NCBI GenBank assembly: GCA_964019055.1
Contig: OZ025212.1
Location: 11,995,391 to 12,059,390, forward strand
DNA from: Anthopleura xanthogrammica
Lineage: Eukaryota; Cnidaria; Anthozoa; Actiniaria; Actiniidae
Length of the DNA: 64,000 nt
Direction: 5' to 3'
Shown here: positions 1 to 12,247 of the stretch, piece by piece
How the letters are laid out: every line of letters starts with the position of its first letter
Position numbering within the stretch: the stretch's first letter is position 1
Notes under the pieces: generated by a model
The model's input: only the letters and a program-made list of their open reading frames with translations
What the model was told of the DNA's origin: nothing
The model's database searches: none
Made by a program: the position numbers and the translations under genes

Positions 1-732
1 TCAGGTTTTTCTGGTCTACAGGCCACTTTTTCTCTCACTGAAGTTTCAGTCACGAAACTTCATCTAATCGTAAGATTAAGAATCTTCCCTCGCTTTCCCT
101 CGCTAAATCTTCTTTAGCAAGTCGCTAAAGTCGAAAAATTGTTTTTGTTCACTTTAAGACAGACATGACTTCGACTAAACGTATTTTTCGCATTGCAAAA
201 ATAAGAAAAAATACTTCTTGATCCATCTTTGACTACATTATTGCAATTTTTCTGTGCATTTGTGAGTAAGCAAAGCGCGCGGGAACCCTGTGCAAAGTGG
301 TACACGGACGGACGTATGTATGTATGTACGTATGTATGTATGTATGTATGTATGTATGTATGTATGTACGTACGTACGTACGTACGTACGTACGTACGTA
401 CGTATGTATGTATGTATGTATGTATGTATGTATGTATGTATGTATGTATGATGTATGTATGTATGTATGTATGTATGTATGTATGTATGTATGTATGATG
501 TATGTATGTATGTATGTATGTATGTATGTATGTATGTATGTATGTATGTATGTATGTATGTATGTATGTATGTATGTATGTATGTATGTATGTATGTATG
601 TATGTATGTATGTATGCATGTATGTATGTATGTATGTATGGACAAGATGATGACGTAATCAAGCCATGAAAAATCAACTCGATGGGTTACCATTTTTTCT
701 TAAGTATGGTGGCCCGCGCGGGAGCTCCGCTA
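1..732 (-). mobile_element. Partial copy of foldback arm 'A' element, cut by the window edge
   Basis: This stretch matches 42237-42746 closely in the same orientation, and 40247-40665 in reverse complement. The shared parts are an AT-rich stretch, a TATG microsatellite, and a terminal block containing GGGAGCTCCGC at about 719-729. The left part of the element lies outside the window. It has no coding potential; the long open frames here are only tetranucleotide repeat read in several frames. The copy shows that the A element occurs on its own, without the B arm that flanks it near 42.7 kb. The transposon class is unknown. Orientation is given relative to arm A at 40247. Confidence 0.75.
314..640. 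repeat. (TATG)n microsatellite with an internal (TACG)n block
   Basis: This is about 325 bp of TATG repeat. A variant TACG block lies near 367-403, and ATG phase slips occur near 449 and 496. It sits inside the A-type mobile element. The same position holds about 125 bp of TATG at 42523-42650 and only a degenerate 30-bp trace at 40340-40370, so the microsatellite belongs to the element and varies in length between copies. Confidence 0.95.
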
Positions 733-3700
733 TAAAACTGGTTAAGATCCTAGCAAAATATTGTACCCGACGCCACTGTAACGTTTAATATCTCCCGTTA
801 TATTTAGTTATATTAACGGCCGACCAATCTCAGAAGCAGATTCCTTTATATTTCATTACCACTTCGCCGTTTCTTTGCCGGATTGCAGCAGCTGATCTAA
901 AATAGTGACATAGAAATGACGTCACTGCAAAACTGAGGTGCATAGCATGAAGCCTGCTAAAATTGCTCCAGCGCTTATTGAGACATGTCATTTTTATACC
1001 GACACTACAGAAAATATCTGGAGCTCAAAAACTCAACATACCCGGTACCTAAACGAAATAGCAAAGAAGCATGTAAACTACTTGTAGCGAATTGTTGCAA
1101 ACTCTCTCGATTCTGATTGGCTAACATTTCTTCAAGTATAGTCTTGTCCAGAATCTAGACAACGATGCGGATTGGTTAACAGATGGGCATTTTCTAACAA
1201 GCGATGCTATTGGCTGAACATCACAGGTCAAGGCTCGTGATACTTTATACCGTGATGGTGTGCGGGATGATAAATATTTCTCAAACGACTGAAACGCAGA
1301 GGTTAAAATGCAAAACCCATGCTATTACACAGGCTTACCACCATAAGTCAGTGTGGTTTAGGTGTTTTTGGGGATTTAGGGTCCCTGAGTGAGGCACAAA
1401 AATAGTCACTCCAAACTCTGCTCTTAAGATCTTTCCTTAACAGTCTATTTCGTGTTTTGAAGTAGTCCCTCCCACACCCCACGTACCCCCCACCCCACCT
1501 GCATAATTGCCTCGATAATCTTGTTTGGGGCTTTGAAAGTTTGGCGGTTAATTCGACTCGCTCTACCTAGCCTAGTAAAGAAATGAGACAAGTTTAACCA
1601 CAGGAAGCCCAAGCAAGAGACTTTTGTAAAGATCGTATGACACTGGGAAATAAGAGTCATCACGCAGCTGACCGCTTTTTATAGAAGGTACCATTGCCGG
1701 GGAAGGATATCATTTTAGAGATTAATCATTTATTAATCATCGCTGAATTTATGTTCGTTAATCTTTATATTTTTATTACTTTTTTTCTAATAATAGTTAA
1801 TTTTTCTCGATGTTTTAGACTTGCGGCTTGGGTCTCCTCTTTCCAGGGCAGGACATCGGGTCAAAGTTGCATTTGTCCTTGCCATTGCTTATAAAACACG
1901 GCTTGCAAGCGACGGACAACCCCACCATTACACTTGCCAACACAACGACAAATAGCAAATACGAATTCATGCTAAATTGTTAAGGGCAAAAAAAAAAAAA
2001 TAATCAGAAAGAAATGAATTCATTATTTTATTTTGTTTTGTTCACACCCAATTTTCCTTTTTCAGAGGATGGGGGAGGGGGACTGAAAGCCGTTGTTACC
2101 ACGGTTTGAAGATTGCTACTCTAATCTGATATTTTGTAAATATGCTACATTTCAATTGCATATCTTCTTGTCGAGCACCATTTTATATAAATATTCAAGA
2201 TCATGTACCATTAAGCTAATTCCGAATCAAATATACCGAAATATAGCATATTTTACAAAGTACCGTCCCACGTTTTCATCAAGTGAGCACCGATGTGCTT
2301 AGAATAGTAGCTTGGAACTCTTGATGCCTGTATTATTTAAGACTCAAAATTGTTAGTAGTAGCGTTGTGGTAGGATTTTTCTGTAGTAACGTTGTGGTAG
2401 AATGTTTGAAAACCATCACAAAATTTATTTCGCCGATTTATTTGCAAAACAATGCGGATTAGATGATTACATTTGAGCATAATAATTTGTCATGTTCTCT
2501 CTTTCGTCTGCACAAAAACGCTTACAGAGTTATAAGTTTAATACCGATGAACTTGATACCTGAATGGTATCAAAAAAAAGCATGTTAATTATCTAGGAAG
2601 AACATTTAACATGGGAGCAATAGATTAAATTCGTCCATAGTAAAGTCTCTAAGAACATTGGTATACTTATTATAGAAAGCTAAGATAGTTTGTTAGCTAG
2701 TCTAAAAACTTTAAAAGATATTTATTATTCTTTGATTTATCTTTATTCTTTGATATAGCGTAGATAACCAGTGTCCGTAATATGGGGTTTTAAAACCTTG
2801 TATGGCAGGCTGTCCATTGAGTCATAGAAAAGTGGCCGTTGGCCGTATTGACCGGTGTCCGTATTAAGCGGGTAAACGTAATAGAAAATGTATGGGTATT
2901 TCGTCGGGACATACATAACTGTATGTTATGTGGCCGTAGAGCGGGGTTCCATTGTAGTACAAACTACGTTGCTGTTGACTCGAAAGTGTAAACTATTTCA
3001 ACAGCCACACACACTTCAATCTGTAAATTATGCTCTTTACTTAACTTTACTTATGTCCAATATATTTTGTAATATTATTAACTATAATTTAGTATTTATT
3101 CTTTTGTATTTAATTGTGTGTAAAATAAACTCATCATTTACCACTTGAACCTCAACTCAAGCAGAGCTTGAGCAAGGAGCAAAAAGTGTTAACTTGCTTT
3201 CAAATTTAATTATCCTGCCATGTGCTTGGGTGTAGTTGTGGTGATCTTATCACAGAATGCAATATTTAAAAATTAATCCTGCGGCTTTTTTGGCATATAA
3301 ACGAACATTACAATAGCTTACAACTGTTTCCGTAGTTGCGTAAAAGTGCATGATACTACGTCGGCTGATATATGACTTGTGTACGGGCTTCTGTTTAGCA
3401 AATTGAAGTTGAAAAAGTCATATCATGTATTCATAAAGAAAAAAATGTTATAAATAATTGTTTGGCTTTGTTAAAAGCAACTTAGCTCCATCTTTTATCG
3501 AACCCCAAAACAGCCCTTACTGATCCTTGGGCAGGGTAGCTAACAGTTAGATTGGAATTTAGCGCGGTGTATGGGGGTTTGTGTGAAGGAAAAATACCAC
3601 AGAATCCAGAAAAGAATCGGCCTCCGACCGAAATACTTTACTCACATGTGCACCGTGTCCAAGAATAGAACCCGAAGACCCCAGAGATGGGAGGCGAATC

Positions 3701-5290
3701 CACTACCGCAAAGTCGCCATTTATTCCCCAAAACTTGTACTACTCTTAATTTCTTGTTATAGACAGAAGGAGATTTTAAACTCTTTAGCAAGCAAAATGC
3801 GACTTACATGTACAATGCAACACTGATCCATGAAAGAATGCGGGACTACAGGCGATTTAACGTAAACTAAGCCGTATATAAACTTACTTCAATAGTGTAA
3901 GAGCTCCTCAAAAATGATTATAGTCCAATTCTTACACAGTAAGAATAACATTGACCACGTATTCTACGTCCATTGGCTGAGCTCATATTGATATTCGGAT
4001 CGAGACTAACAAACATTTGTATGTTTTGCCGAACAGTGCTTCTCGGTCAAGGCGTTTCCATGGCATCCCATACTGAGACACGGGCATTTCGACAATGACG
4101 TAATAAAAACGCTTTGATTGACGTCTGATCAAAACCGGCTTCTTTGTCGCGACGCTGCAAGGTACGATTCCTTGAGTGTGATTTCGAATAACTTCATTGT
4201 TTGTATTTCTCCCTTCTCTGCATCGATCCATCTTCTACTGCCTTTGCTTAACGGTCGTTTTCTTATGCAACGCCCAAGCGATGCAACTCTTTATCTAGAA
4301 TCGAATTGATGGACAGTTTACCAAACATATTCAAATTTGGAAATAGCATTAAAAATCTGTTTCAGTTATAAAAGTGCTGCGGGTTATTCATAGCCCGCCC
4401 CTTTTGACTCTATGTGGACCCCCGTTTTGGCGCTAGATGACGGTAACTCATGACAATTTTGGGGTCGTGCGAAAGCAATTTTCGGATCATGAAAATCGAG
4501 CAAAAGGCCCCACCACTTTAAGGAAATCATTGCTAACATTAAAATATTTACGATATTCTTTCTTTTATGAAGCAAAGCAACAGTTGAATACTGAACATTT
4601 TCCAGAAAATGCAATTGTTGAAAAAAGTAGGGGCTTTTCAACTTCGATGTGCACCCTAATATCGATCTGGAAACAGTTTTCCGCAGTATGTTTTTGAGAA
4701 TATCTCGAAAACGGAACATAGCATTTTGTTTAAATTAAGATATATGATAGTTAACCTATTCTTTATTGGTTTACTGAAATAAAAAAGATAGGTCACCGTG
4801 CTCGTTTTCGCGCTACAGCTCGCTAAAGTACGATTTTTGTCCTCGAAATGTAGTGACCGAGAGGAGACTAGGGAGAGTTTACACGCAACAAATATCGGAA
4901 AGGCTCTGATCTCTTTCTTATCGTCAGGTTAGACGATACATCAAAGACCGGTATTTCTATAGCCATCCCATTTCATAAAATTAGTAATGAAGCTCTGAAG
5001 TTCTTATATTTTGTGTAAAATATGTCGAAAATATTGAGATGCCAAGACTTCATAAAGTTTGGTATAAAAGATGAAGGCGAGATCGAACTGTAGCTGACAT
5101 TGTCTTGCACTGATACCACTCACAGAGTTCAAATACACCAGACTCCCTTGGGGTTTCAGAAGAATACCTTTTAGCACCGAAGATGTTTGGAATCTTGAAA
5201 GACCGGATCCCAAAGGTCGGTTGCCTCTTATAGATGTCATACTATTCGCGAAATTGATATTCCCATGCACATGACCACTGAGAGTCGTAG
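733..5290. other. Intergenic region without a supported gene
   Basis: No convincing coding exon is visible; open frames are short, lack recognisable motifs and are not repeated elsewhere. A fragment of a dispersed element lies at about 888-965: it begins CAGCTGATCT and shares the GACGTCACTGCAAAACTGA block with copies at 33.5 and 61.6 kb. A paired CCRGTGTCCGTA motif occurs at about 2770 and 2860 and may mark a small inverted-repeat element. The rest is AT-rich DNA in which I see nothing. Confidence 0.6.
888..965 (+). mobile_element. Fragment of CAGCTGATCT-ended MITE
   Basis: It starts with CAGCTGATCT and contains a GACGTCACTGCAAAACTGA block, both shared with the fuller copies at 33494-33774 and 61628-61900. 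Homology fades after about 965, so the 3' half is missing. Confidence 0.6.
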
Positions 5291-5473
5291 CGCTAGCTCC
5301 TATTTGGGTTTATCTTGGTTTTGAACTTTTTTTGAGTTAAGTGATTGATATCTAAAAACCCGGTTTTAACCGGTATTTAGTCCGGTATTAACTCCTATTT
5401 CATCAAACACCCCAGCTTGTTTAAGCCAGTCGGTTTTGGGTTAATGCGGAAGAGTCGGCCAGTATATACACTA

Positions 5474-5499
5474 CTACTTTTGATTCAAACACTACAAAC
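5474..5499 (+). promoter_or_regulatory. Conserved upstream box of Ly6 gene A
   Basis: A 26-bp block (CTACTTTTGRTTCAAACACT followed by ACAAAC) lies about 45-70 bp upstream of the start codon. It is present at matching positions before all four Ly6 genes (also 13830, 18075 and 22290), followed each time by CCCCACAAGACTGACG directly before ATG. Between A and B the upstream DNA is otherwise diverged, so conservation suggests a promoter element or transcribed 5' leader. A TATATA stretch lies just upstream at about 5463. The function is inferred. Confidence 0.5.
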
Positions 5500-5543
5500 T
5501 TTGGTAGTTATTTTAAGTCAGTGATTTCCCCACAAGACTGACG

Positions 5544-8500
5544 ATGTTTCATTCTATATTGGTTTTTGCCGCATTTGCGTGTTTGCTGCCGTACGGTAAG
5601 TATGAAATGCATGGCAGATATCAATTAATAGGGATTATGAAGTTGAATATTCAGTTTAGAACCAAGTAAGTCATGATGAACTGAACTTAACATGATGAAT
5701 AAGTTCACTGTTGGCTCTATATTAGTAAACCATTGTATGTAGCACTGTATCAGACTGACCAGCGACGAACAAACATTCGAAATTACTAAGAGTTCTATGT
5801 TAGCTATAAGTTAATTATATGGATTGATCAATACACAAAAGATTGGCGGAGGGCCCGGAAGTAAAACTTTTCTAGATCCTATTTTTTTCCATCCGCGTAG
5901 GCCAAACAGTGTCCGCCCAATGAATATAAACTGTATGTCTAACATTCAGTCAATAGCATATAACTTAGAACCGTCTTTGAAGAGTTTGAAATGTTACAAC
6001 GCAAACACTGACTTCCAAGTACTGATGCGCCTACTAGGGTTACGCGTGACGCGTGGTTTGGACTAAACTAGAAAGTACGAAATACGTGAAAATAGCAAAC
6101 CTTTAGAAAGTCATTCCTAAAATCCGGGTTTACCGTGCTTCAAGATTATTGCCGCTAGTATTGATTGAAGAGATAAATACCGAGAATGGAGAAAATAAGC
6201 CATATAAAGTATATAACTGTTACACAAAAGCCCCAAATTCCAAGTACTGACACGCCCCTTTTCTAGGAGTCAGTAGAGTTTGTTTATATGACCTGAAGGC
6301 TTTGAGACGTTCGAGGTATTTATCTGACTTATTTCATACTTGACGATATTTTCGCAAAATTCTCATTCGTGTAGCTGTTTTTAGGTTATTTTTGGCAAGT
6401 ATCAAGGCGGAAGAAAAGGTTTTATTTCATTATAGGGATGGCTAGTAAATTTTGGGTTGCAAAGCTAGGTTAGTCCTTGGAAAAAAATAGTAAAAGTGGC
6501 TTTTGCTTAACAATTCATCCCAGACAGTGACATTTTGAACCAATGCTTAGTTATGCCTCAATAATAATAAAAATGGCTTTAGGAGCGCCACACTGAGTCT
6601 CAGCGTTCTTACAGAAATAAAAAGAAATAAAGTCCAACAGTATTTAGAAAAAAGAAATGTTTTAAGTTGTGATTTAAAAGTACTTAGAGTTTTCGCAGTG
6701 CGAATGTTTATTGGAGTAGAATTCCAAAGTCTTGGACGGCACAAACCATGAATGCTCTGTCTCCATAGCTCTTGGAGTTTGATGATGGTACTGTGAGGGG
6801 ACTTTGGTTAGATGATCTTAGGTTACGTTCAGGCTTGTATCTTGTCAACAGTTCTTTCATATATTCTGAATAACATCATGAATAACAAAAAAAACCGTGT
6901 CAAGTATGAAATAGGTTGAAAACAGCGATGTGTGAAACGTGATGCCGATCCCTCCGTACTTTTGAACCCTGTTTACATAGCTGAGATCATTAGATAAAGC
7001 TTTTTCGTAGAAATACATCTGTTTCAAAAAGGTTGCTTTTGACAATCATTTTAAAGCTTCGTGTTTCTCTTTGCACAGGGTCCCCTGTTAAATGTTACAC
7101 TTGCTCGCCCAAGGTTGGTGGCTGCAAGTCTCCAAAGAACCTGTGGAATGTAACAGATTGCTCAGAGGAAGGGCAGCGATTTGACCGTTGCCTTATTTAT
7201 AGGTAAGGAAGGAACCCGTTAGCTACTTTTTCGAGTTATTGTAAGCTCCTATCTTCATCATGTGATGAATACAGTACTACGATATTAATTATCTAATTAT
7301 TATATCAATAATTTGACAGATCGACTGATGTAGGCAAAGTGTTCGAATTGCGTGGCTGTTATCCTGCTGCTTCATGTGTAAATATCTGGTTCAGCTGCCA
7401 AGAAGCGAATAAGCACAATAGCAAAAAGTGTGACTTACGCTGTTGTAAAGGCGATCTCTGTAACAAGGGGGAACTCGAACCACCGAAATACAAATTATTC
7501 AAACCGTCAGGTATACATAATGGTAATTGAACTAAGTGGAGTGCAATTTGGTCTGATATCAAACGCGCGATAACAAAATCACACGACCGCGTAGCGGGAG
7601 TGTGATTTGTAATCGCAAGTTTGATATCAGACCAAAATTGCACGACACGAAGTTCAATTATCACTTTATTATATCCATTTTGAAATCATACTAGATAGAC
7701 ACTAAATTTTCTAAATTTGTGTAAGTAGCTGTTAAAATCATTCATTTTGTGTCTTTTTGTAACAAAAAATTGCAGTCAAACTTGAAAAAAGCTACATTTT
7801 ATGTTCCTTATTTGCTGTAATCTGATTGGCTGATTACATACAATCCTGTAATCTGATTGGTTACCTTTTCTAGTGTTGCATTGTGATTGGCTGACAAAAA
7901 GATGCGATTCAGACTCAAAATAGTGCGATTCGGACTCAAAATAGTGCGATTCGTGCTTGAATCAATCTACTGAGAGCCAATCAGATTACAGGATTTGCTA
8001 GTGATTTCAAAATGGATATAATAAATATAATTATTACTCACTTTCAAAAAAAATAAAATAAATAAAAACAAAAAAAGAAAGAAAGAAAAACGAACAAACA
8101 AATAACAACAACACCAACAACAAAAACAGTTGCAGAAGAAGATCTAGTTTCAAGCTTTAACTAAGCTAAGGGTAGCTTTAGACTAGGCGCAAAACTGAAA
8201 AAGGCAATCGCAAAATGTGCCAAAGTCATTTTAGGGTAGAAGATGGTAACATGGCAATTCTGAACCATTTTTTCATGCTGTATCCAAATATGACAGTTAC
8301 CAAAACCTATTCGGCGATTTAAAGTAGGAAATGACGTATTTTGAAAATTGCTGGCGAAGTGACGTCATAATAGTACATATTTAAAAAACACGTATACTCT
8401 TAGCGTGGATTTCAACAAAATTAAACTTTTTAAGGTAAAGCGATCGTACATTCGTGGACATTCGCGCGCATCATTTCTGCGCAAGCGATTTTTATTATTT

Positions 8501-11298
8501 CTATTGGTTTGGCTACCTGCGGTAAGACCTTTCCAATTTGGCGGGCAGGCTGTTTCGGTGTTCAACGGCGAATATTTAAAAATATAATTCGGTGGCCTAT
8601 ACCTTGATTTACTTATTGTATATTTATGGTAACTAAAGCTACAACATATCAAAAAATGAAGGCATGTTTTCGAACTTTATGAACTTTTGGTTATCAGATT
8701 TATAAACAAAGAAAACGTGAAAATATCTTCTCTAAATGAAAATACGTTTATCTATGTATCATTTGAATTTCTTATTTTGATAATTACGAACAGATATGGA
8801 CGGATAGAGCTTGTAATTCAAGTTTCGATCTTTGTTTGAAAAATGGACTAAGGACCCATTTAAAGAAATTATAGCATCTAAACGAATTTGGTAACCCCCA
8901 TTTTTCACCTTTTTTTTTTTTTTTTTGCTCTCGTACACAAAAGCTATCTTTGTGGCAAGACAAGCACTGGTCAATTCTTTAAAATTTCCTGTTGGCCATT
9001 GAGATCAAGCAACATTTAGAGATTTTGCTGGCAGCTTTCTAAAGGTGAAAATCACTAGGCAAGTTGTTCTGACCATTTTTATCATGAAAGATAATTTACC
9101 GTCAAAGAGTTTAATTAATTGTATGCATTGTCTTCTAGTTTGTGACTATGACGTCAGCATCAGTGTGACGTCATTTTACAGCCGAATATAAAAAATCAGC
9201 TTTGATAACAGGTACATTCGCGTTAACCATAACTCGTACATTTTGAAAACGACTGTTACCAGCTTCTACCCCAAAATGCTTGCAGGTGCTTGATTTTCCG
9301 AAAATACGCCTAGTCTGCTTTTCTAGTTTTGATAATTCAACCCACATAATGTTTTGCTTAACGAAGGGTTAGTGATTCATGTTACGCATACGCTAAGACC
9401 ACGTACACTGCCCCACACACTCTTTTACCCTTAATCCCCATGTTCACCCTGTATAAACATACATACCCTGTACACCCATGTACACTCTGTATACCCATGT
9501 TCACCCTGTATACACATACATATCCTGTATACCCATGTTCACCCTGTTTACCCATGTTCACCCTGCATACACAAGTATACCCATGTACACCCTGTATACA
9601 CATGTATACCCATGTAATAACCCTGTATACACATGTATACAAATGTTCACCCTTTATACCCATGTACACCCTGTATAACTATGTTCACCCAGTATACCCA
9701 TGTTAGCCCTATATACCCATGTTTACCCTGTATACCCATGTTCACCCTGTATACATATGCAAACCCTGTATACCCATGTTCACCCTATATATCCATGTTC
9801 ACCCTGTATACCCATGCACATCCTGTATACCCATGTTCACCCTGTATACCCATGTTCACCCTGTATACCCATGTTCACCCTGTATACCCATATTCACCCT
9901 GTATACACATACATACCCTGTATACCCATGTTCACCCTGTATACTCATGCACACCCTGTGTACTCATGCACACCCTGTATACCCATGTATCCCCTGTATA
10001 CCCATATTCACCCTGTATACCAATGTTTACCCTGTATACACATACATACCCTGTATACCCTTGTTCACCTTGCATACATACACACTCTATATACCCATGT
10101 TCACCCTGTATACCCATGTACACCTTGTATACCCATATTCACCCTAAATACCCATGTTCACCCTGTATACCGATGTTCACCCAATATACCCATGTTCACC
10201 CTGTATACCCATGTTCACCCTGTATACCCATGTTAACCCTGTTTACACATGCATGTATACCCATGTTCACTCTGTGTACCTATGTACACCCTATATACCC
10301 ATGTTCACCTTGTATACCCATGTTCACCCTGTATACACGTACATACCGATGTTCACCCCATTATACCCATGTTCACCCTGTATACCCATGTTCACCCTGT
10401 ATACCCATGTTCACCCTGTATACCCATTTTCACCCTGTATACCAATGTTCACCCTGTACACCAATGTTCACCCTGTATACCCATGTTCACCCTGTATACC
10501 CATAAATACTTTTTATACCCATGTACACCCTACATAACCATGTGCACCAATGTGTATACAAGGTGTATATGGGTATACATGGGTATACAGGATGTGTATA
10601 CAGGGTGAACATGGGATTCAGGGTAAAAGAGTTTGAAGGGCAGTGTACGTGGTATGAGCGTAAGAAATTATATTGACGTAAGCGCATAACATGAATCACT
10701 AGCCTAACGAATTCTCTCGTCTTTCTCTATGTTGTGAACATGAGAAATTTGAAAAAAAATCACCATGAAATATATATATTGTCCTTGGTTTCTTTTCAGG
10801 CAAAAGCCTGTCTTGCTATATACATGTTCCGACTTTCCACGCAGAACTCGTTTAATTGGGAGTCCCAGGGGTCCCGATCCAAGAAACTGTACAAGTCCCG
10901 TGAGGCAGATGTGCGGCGGTCCTTCAATGCATCCTTACATGATCGAAGACCGATGTATCACTGTGAAGGTGAAAGCATTTGTGCCAAGTGTCGGCAACAA
11001 GGTCCTCGACTGGACATATCGTGGCTGCAGCAATATATTTCAGTGTAGCTTTACTGAAGCGATGTGGCATCATGCACTGAACAAATCACGTTTTGAGGAC
11101 CGCACTGGCATACGCTATCTATCGGGCAAATCTTCGTGCTGCCATGGCAACCTATGTGATAGCTCTACCGATAGTGATAATACCGATGATAGTAGCGTGC
11201 ATAGTGCTGCCAATACCAATGTCAAGCACCTCTCAACCGGTTTAGCCGGTTTTCTTTTCTTTGTTCTAATAACGATGACCAAAGCTCTTATTGATTGA
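5544..11298 (+). CDS. Ly6/uPAR two-domain surface protein, gene A; last exon frameshifted
   Basis: There are four exons: 5544-5595, 7079-7202, 7320-7510 and 10800-11298, all with GT-AG introns. Exon 1 encodes a signal peptide (MFHSILVFAAFACLLPY). Exons 2-3 encode a first three-finger domain that opens with CYTC and closes with RCCKGDLCN, the hallmark end of the Ly6/uPAR fold. Exon 4 encodes a second domain (TCSDFP, then CCHGNLCD) and a hydrophobic C-terminal tail of the GPI-anchor type, predicting an extracellular membrane-anchored protein. Exon 3 ends in phase 1. Entering exon 4 in that phase meets a stop, because TATATA at about 10818-10823 is TATA in gene D: a 2-bp insertion. The exon-4 frame is otherwise open to the TGA at 11296. 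Gene A is therefore a recent pseudogene, a null allele, an alternatively spliced gene or an assembly error. Intron 3 is 3.3 kb and full of repeats. The ligand is unknown. Confidence 0.75.
6536..6845 (-). mobile_element. 3' relic of an L2/CR1-like LINE in intron 1 of gene A
   Basis: On the minus strand the frame encodes the typical C-terminal tail of LINE ORF2: RYKPERNLRSS, then SYGDRAF, then RPRLWNSTPINIRTAKTLS and TFKSQLKTFLF. The 3' end runs into AATAATAAT, a short microsatellite tail as in the complete LINEs at 36.6 and 46.5 kb. Everything upstream of the C terminus is missing, as expected for 5' truncation. The host sequence is the first intron of Ly6 gene A. Confidence 0.75.
7523..7663. 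mobile_element. Hairpin element (about 140 bp) next to the exon 3 donor of gene A
   Basis: This is an imperfect palindrome whose arms contain AATTGAACT, TTTGGTCTGATATCAAAC and ACAAATCACAC. Its first base is only 12 nt beyond the splice donor at 7511. An inverted copy lies at 63184-63322, again directly beside the same partner element, so the two probably form one composite unit of about 500 bp. Confidence 0.7.
7667..8024. mobile_element. MITE-like element with TTATTATATCC ends
   Basis: The ends are inverted repeats: TTATTATATCCATTTTGAAA at the left and its complement, ending in ATATAATAA, at the right. The inside holds several CCAATCA and CTGATTGG motifs and a repeated TGCGATTCGGACTC block. 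A close inverted copy lies at 62827-63180. There is no coding capacity. Confidence 0.7.
8025..9358. other. Intron 3 of gene A, unassigned part
   Basis: This is AT-rich intronic DNA with A-rich and T-rich runs (for example about 8040-8130 and 8912-8926). I see no exon, and no part of it is repeated in the matching intron of gene D. Confidence 0.6.
9366..10704. mobile_element. TIR element whose interior is a minisatellite
   Basis: The left end (GGGTTAGTGATTCATG, then ACCACGTACACTGCCC and ACTCTTTTACCC) is matched in reverse complement at the right end (GGCTAGTGATTCATG, the same ACCACGTACACTGCCC, and ACTCTTTTACCC). This gives roughly 70-90 bp inverted termini. The heptamer TAACGAA flanks both sides (9359-9365 and 10705-10711) and looks like a target-site duplication, which suits a hAT-like 7-8 bp duplication. 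No transposase is present. The element lies in intron 3 of Ly6 gene A and has no counterpart in the matching intron of gene D. Confidence 0.7.
9431..10610 (+). repeat. 19-bp minisatellite, about 60 copies
   Basis: The unit is CACCCTGTATACCCATGTT, repeated with scattered substitutions and a few short units. The last units (about 10553-10612) are in the opposite orientation, matching the inverted terminal repeat of the host element. A 19-bp period cycles through all three frames without a stop, which produces long but meaningless open frames on both strands. Confidence 0.95.
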
Positions 11299-11344
11299 AA
11301 TATCACTGATACCACACGAATATGGAAACCCATTTATTGCATAC
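11299..11344 (+). other. 3' end region of gene A
   Basis: This is a short AT-rich segment after the stop codon. I did not find a clear AATAAA within 50 bases. The DNA after it is repeat-derived, so the true 3' end of the transcript cannot be fixed from sequence alone. Confidence 0.4.
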
Positions 11345-11570
11345 CTAACACGGTTTTTTTTTATTCATCGGGTTGTATATCTGATACAAACCCGATGAAC
11401 ATGTTATTAGTTCTTTATCTAGATAAAACCCTACTAGTAGCAGGTCTTTATCTACTGAGATACAAACCTTGGATTTGTAATGAAAATTTTTTTCCACATT
11501 ACGAACTCAACATATCCGATAAGCAGAATTACAGAAGCTCGCCTTAATGGCGTTGCTTATAGACACTTAT
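11345..11570 (+). mobile_element. Dispersed element X, copy 1
   Basis: It contains a palindrome around GTTGTATATCTGATACAA flanked by TTCATCGGG and CCCGATGAA, then a segment ending in GCTCGCCTTAATGGCGTTGC. The same elements appear inverted at 58798-59000. It is non-coding. Confidence 0.65.
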
Positions 11571-11758
11571 AAAACTCATGAATAATTAATGAGGAAAACA
11601 CAATAGAAATCATTGTCCGTGGAGGAGGTTGTATATCTGATACAAAATCGTCCTGATTTCCATAAACTTTAACTCCAATTTTCTCATGCAGCCAAATTCA
11701 ATTTTATCTTTAAAATTTTAGTAGAACATGAATGTATACACCTAGACGCTACATAAGT

Positions 11759-11850
11759 AATATACAATATGAGTGGTCGTGTTCTATCAGATATCCCCTT
11801 CGCCTCGTGGTTGTGTATCTGATACAACACGGCCACTCATATTGTATATA
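11759..11850. repeat. Long palindrome (about 90 bp)
   Basis: The arms read TACAATATGAGTGG and its complement, with GTATCTGATACAACACGG near the centre. It shares the TATCTGATACAA motif with element X upstream. It is probably a small hairpin transposon or a decayed relative of X. Confidence 0.6.
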
Positions 11851-11864
11851 TTACTTTTAATACA

Positions 11865-11984
11865 TCCTACAATGCTTTATTTTACGCGTTTGACTTCAAA
11901 TTTATTCTTTTGACATTTGTTCTTTTGAATGAAATTGCAAAGAATAAATTTGACGTCAAAAGCGGAAAATAAAGCATTTTAGGA
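11865..11984. mobile_element. Hairpin MITE Y, copy 1
   Basis: The ends are TCCTACAATGCTTTATTTT and its near-complement. The inner arms contain AATAAATTTGACGTCAAA. The second copy is at 59130-59246. Both are about 120 bp and non-coding. Confidence 0.75.
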
Positions 11985-12247
11985 TTTAATTAAAAGGGTC
12001 TATAGTCAACCCCGCCGCCTGGTTCGAAAAGATTGAGGTTGAAAGTTCATGACATGCATTACATATGAGCCTCCGTTTCTCCATGTGGGATGAGCGAAAA
12101 CATTGAAAGTGCTAATTCATACTTTACGCATGCTCACTAAAACGATGTGCGTCAACATCTCATTATCACACTATTTTCTCTTGGGGTTTGCCGTGTTGTG
12201 AAAACCTCATTAGGTATGCAATAAGACAGGTACATACCTCGAATGTT

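Noticed and set aside
114..693. Several open frames of 67-187 codons rich in HTYI, MYVC or RTYV repeats
   Set aside because: They are the TATG/TACG microsatellite read in different frames and strands; no unique coding segment or splice context supports a gene.
7359..7664. 101-codon minus-strand ORF repeated at 63181-63363
   Set aside because: The shared part is the hairpin mobile element; the remainder is the antisense of gene A exon 3.
9633..10505. 290-codon open frame (P.YPCSPCIPMFTL-type repeats)
   Set aside because: The 19-bp unit has no stop in any phase, so long frames arise automatically on both strands; the period is not a multiple of three and the array lies in an intron inside a TIR element.
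9431..10610. CRISPR-like array
   Set aside because: Units are contiguous, with no unique spacers, and the genome is clearly eukaryotic.
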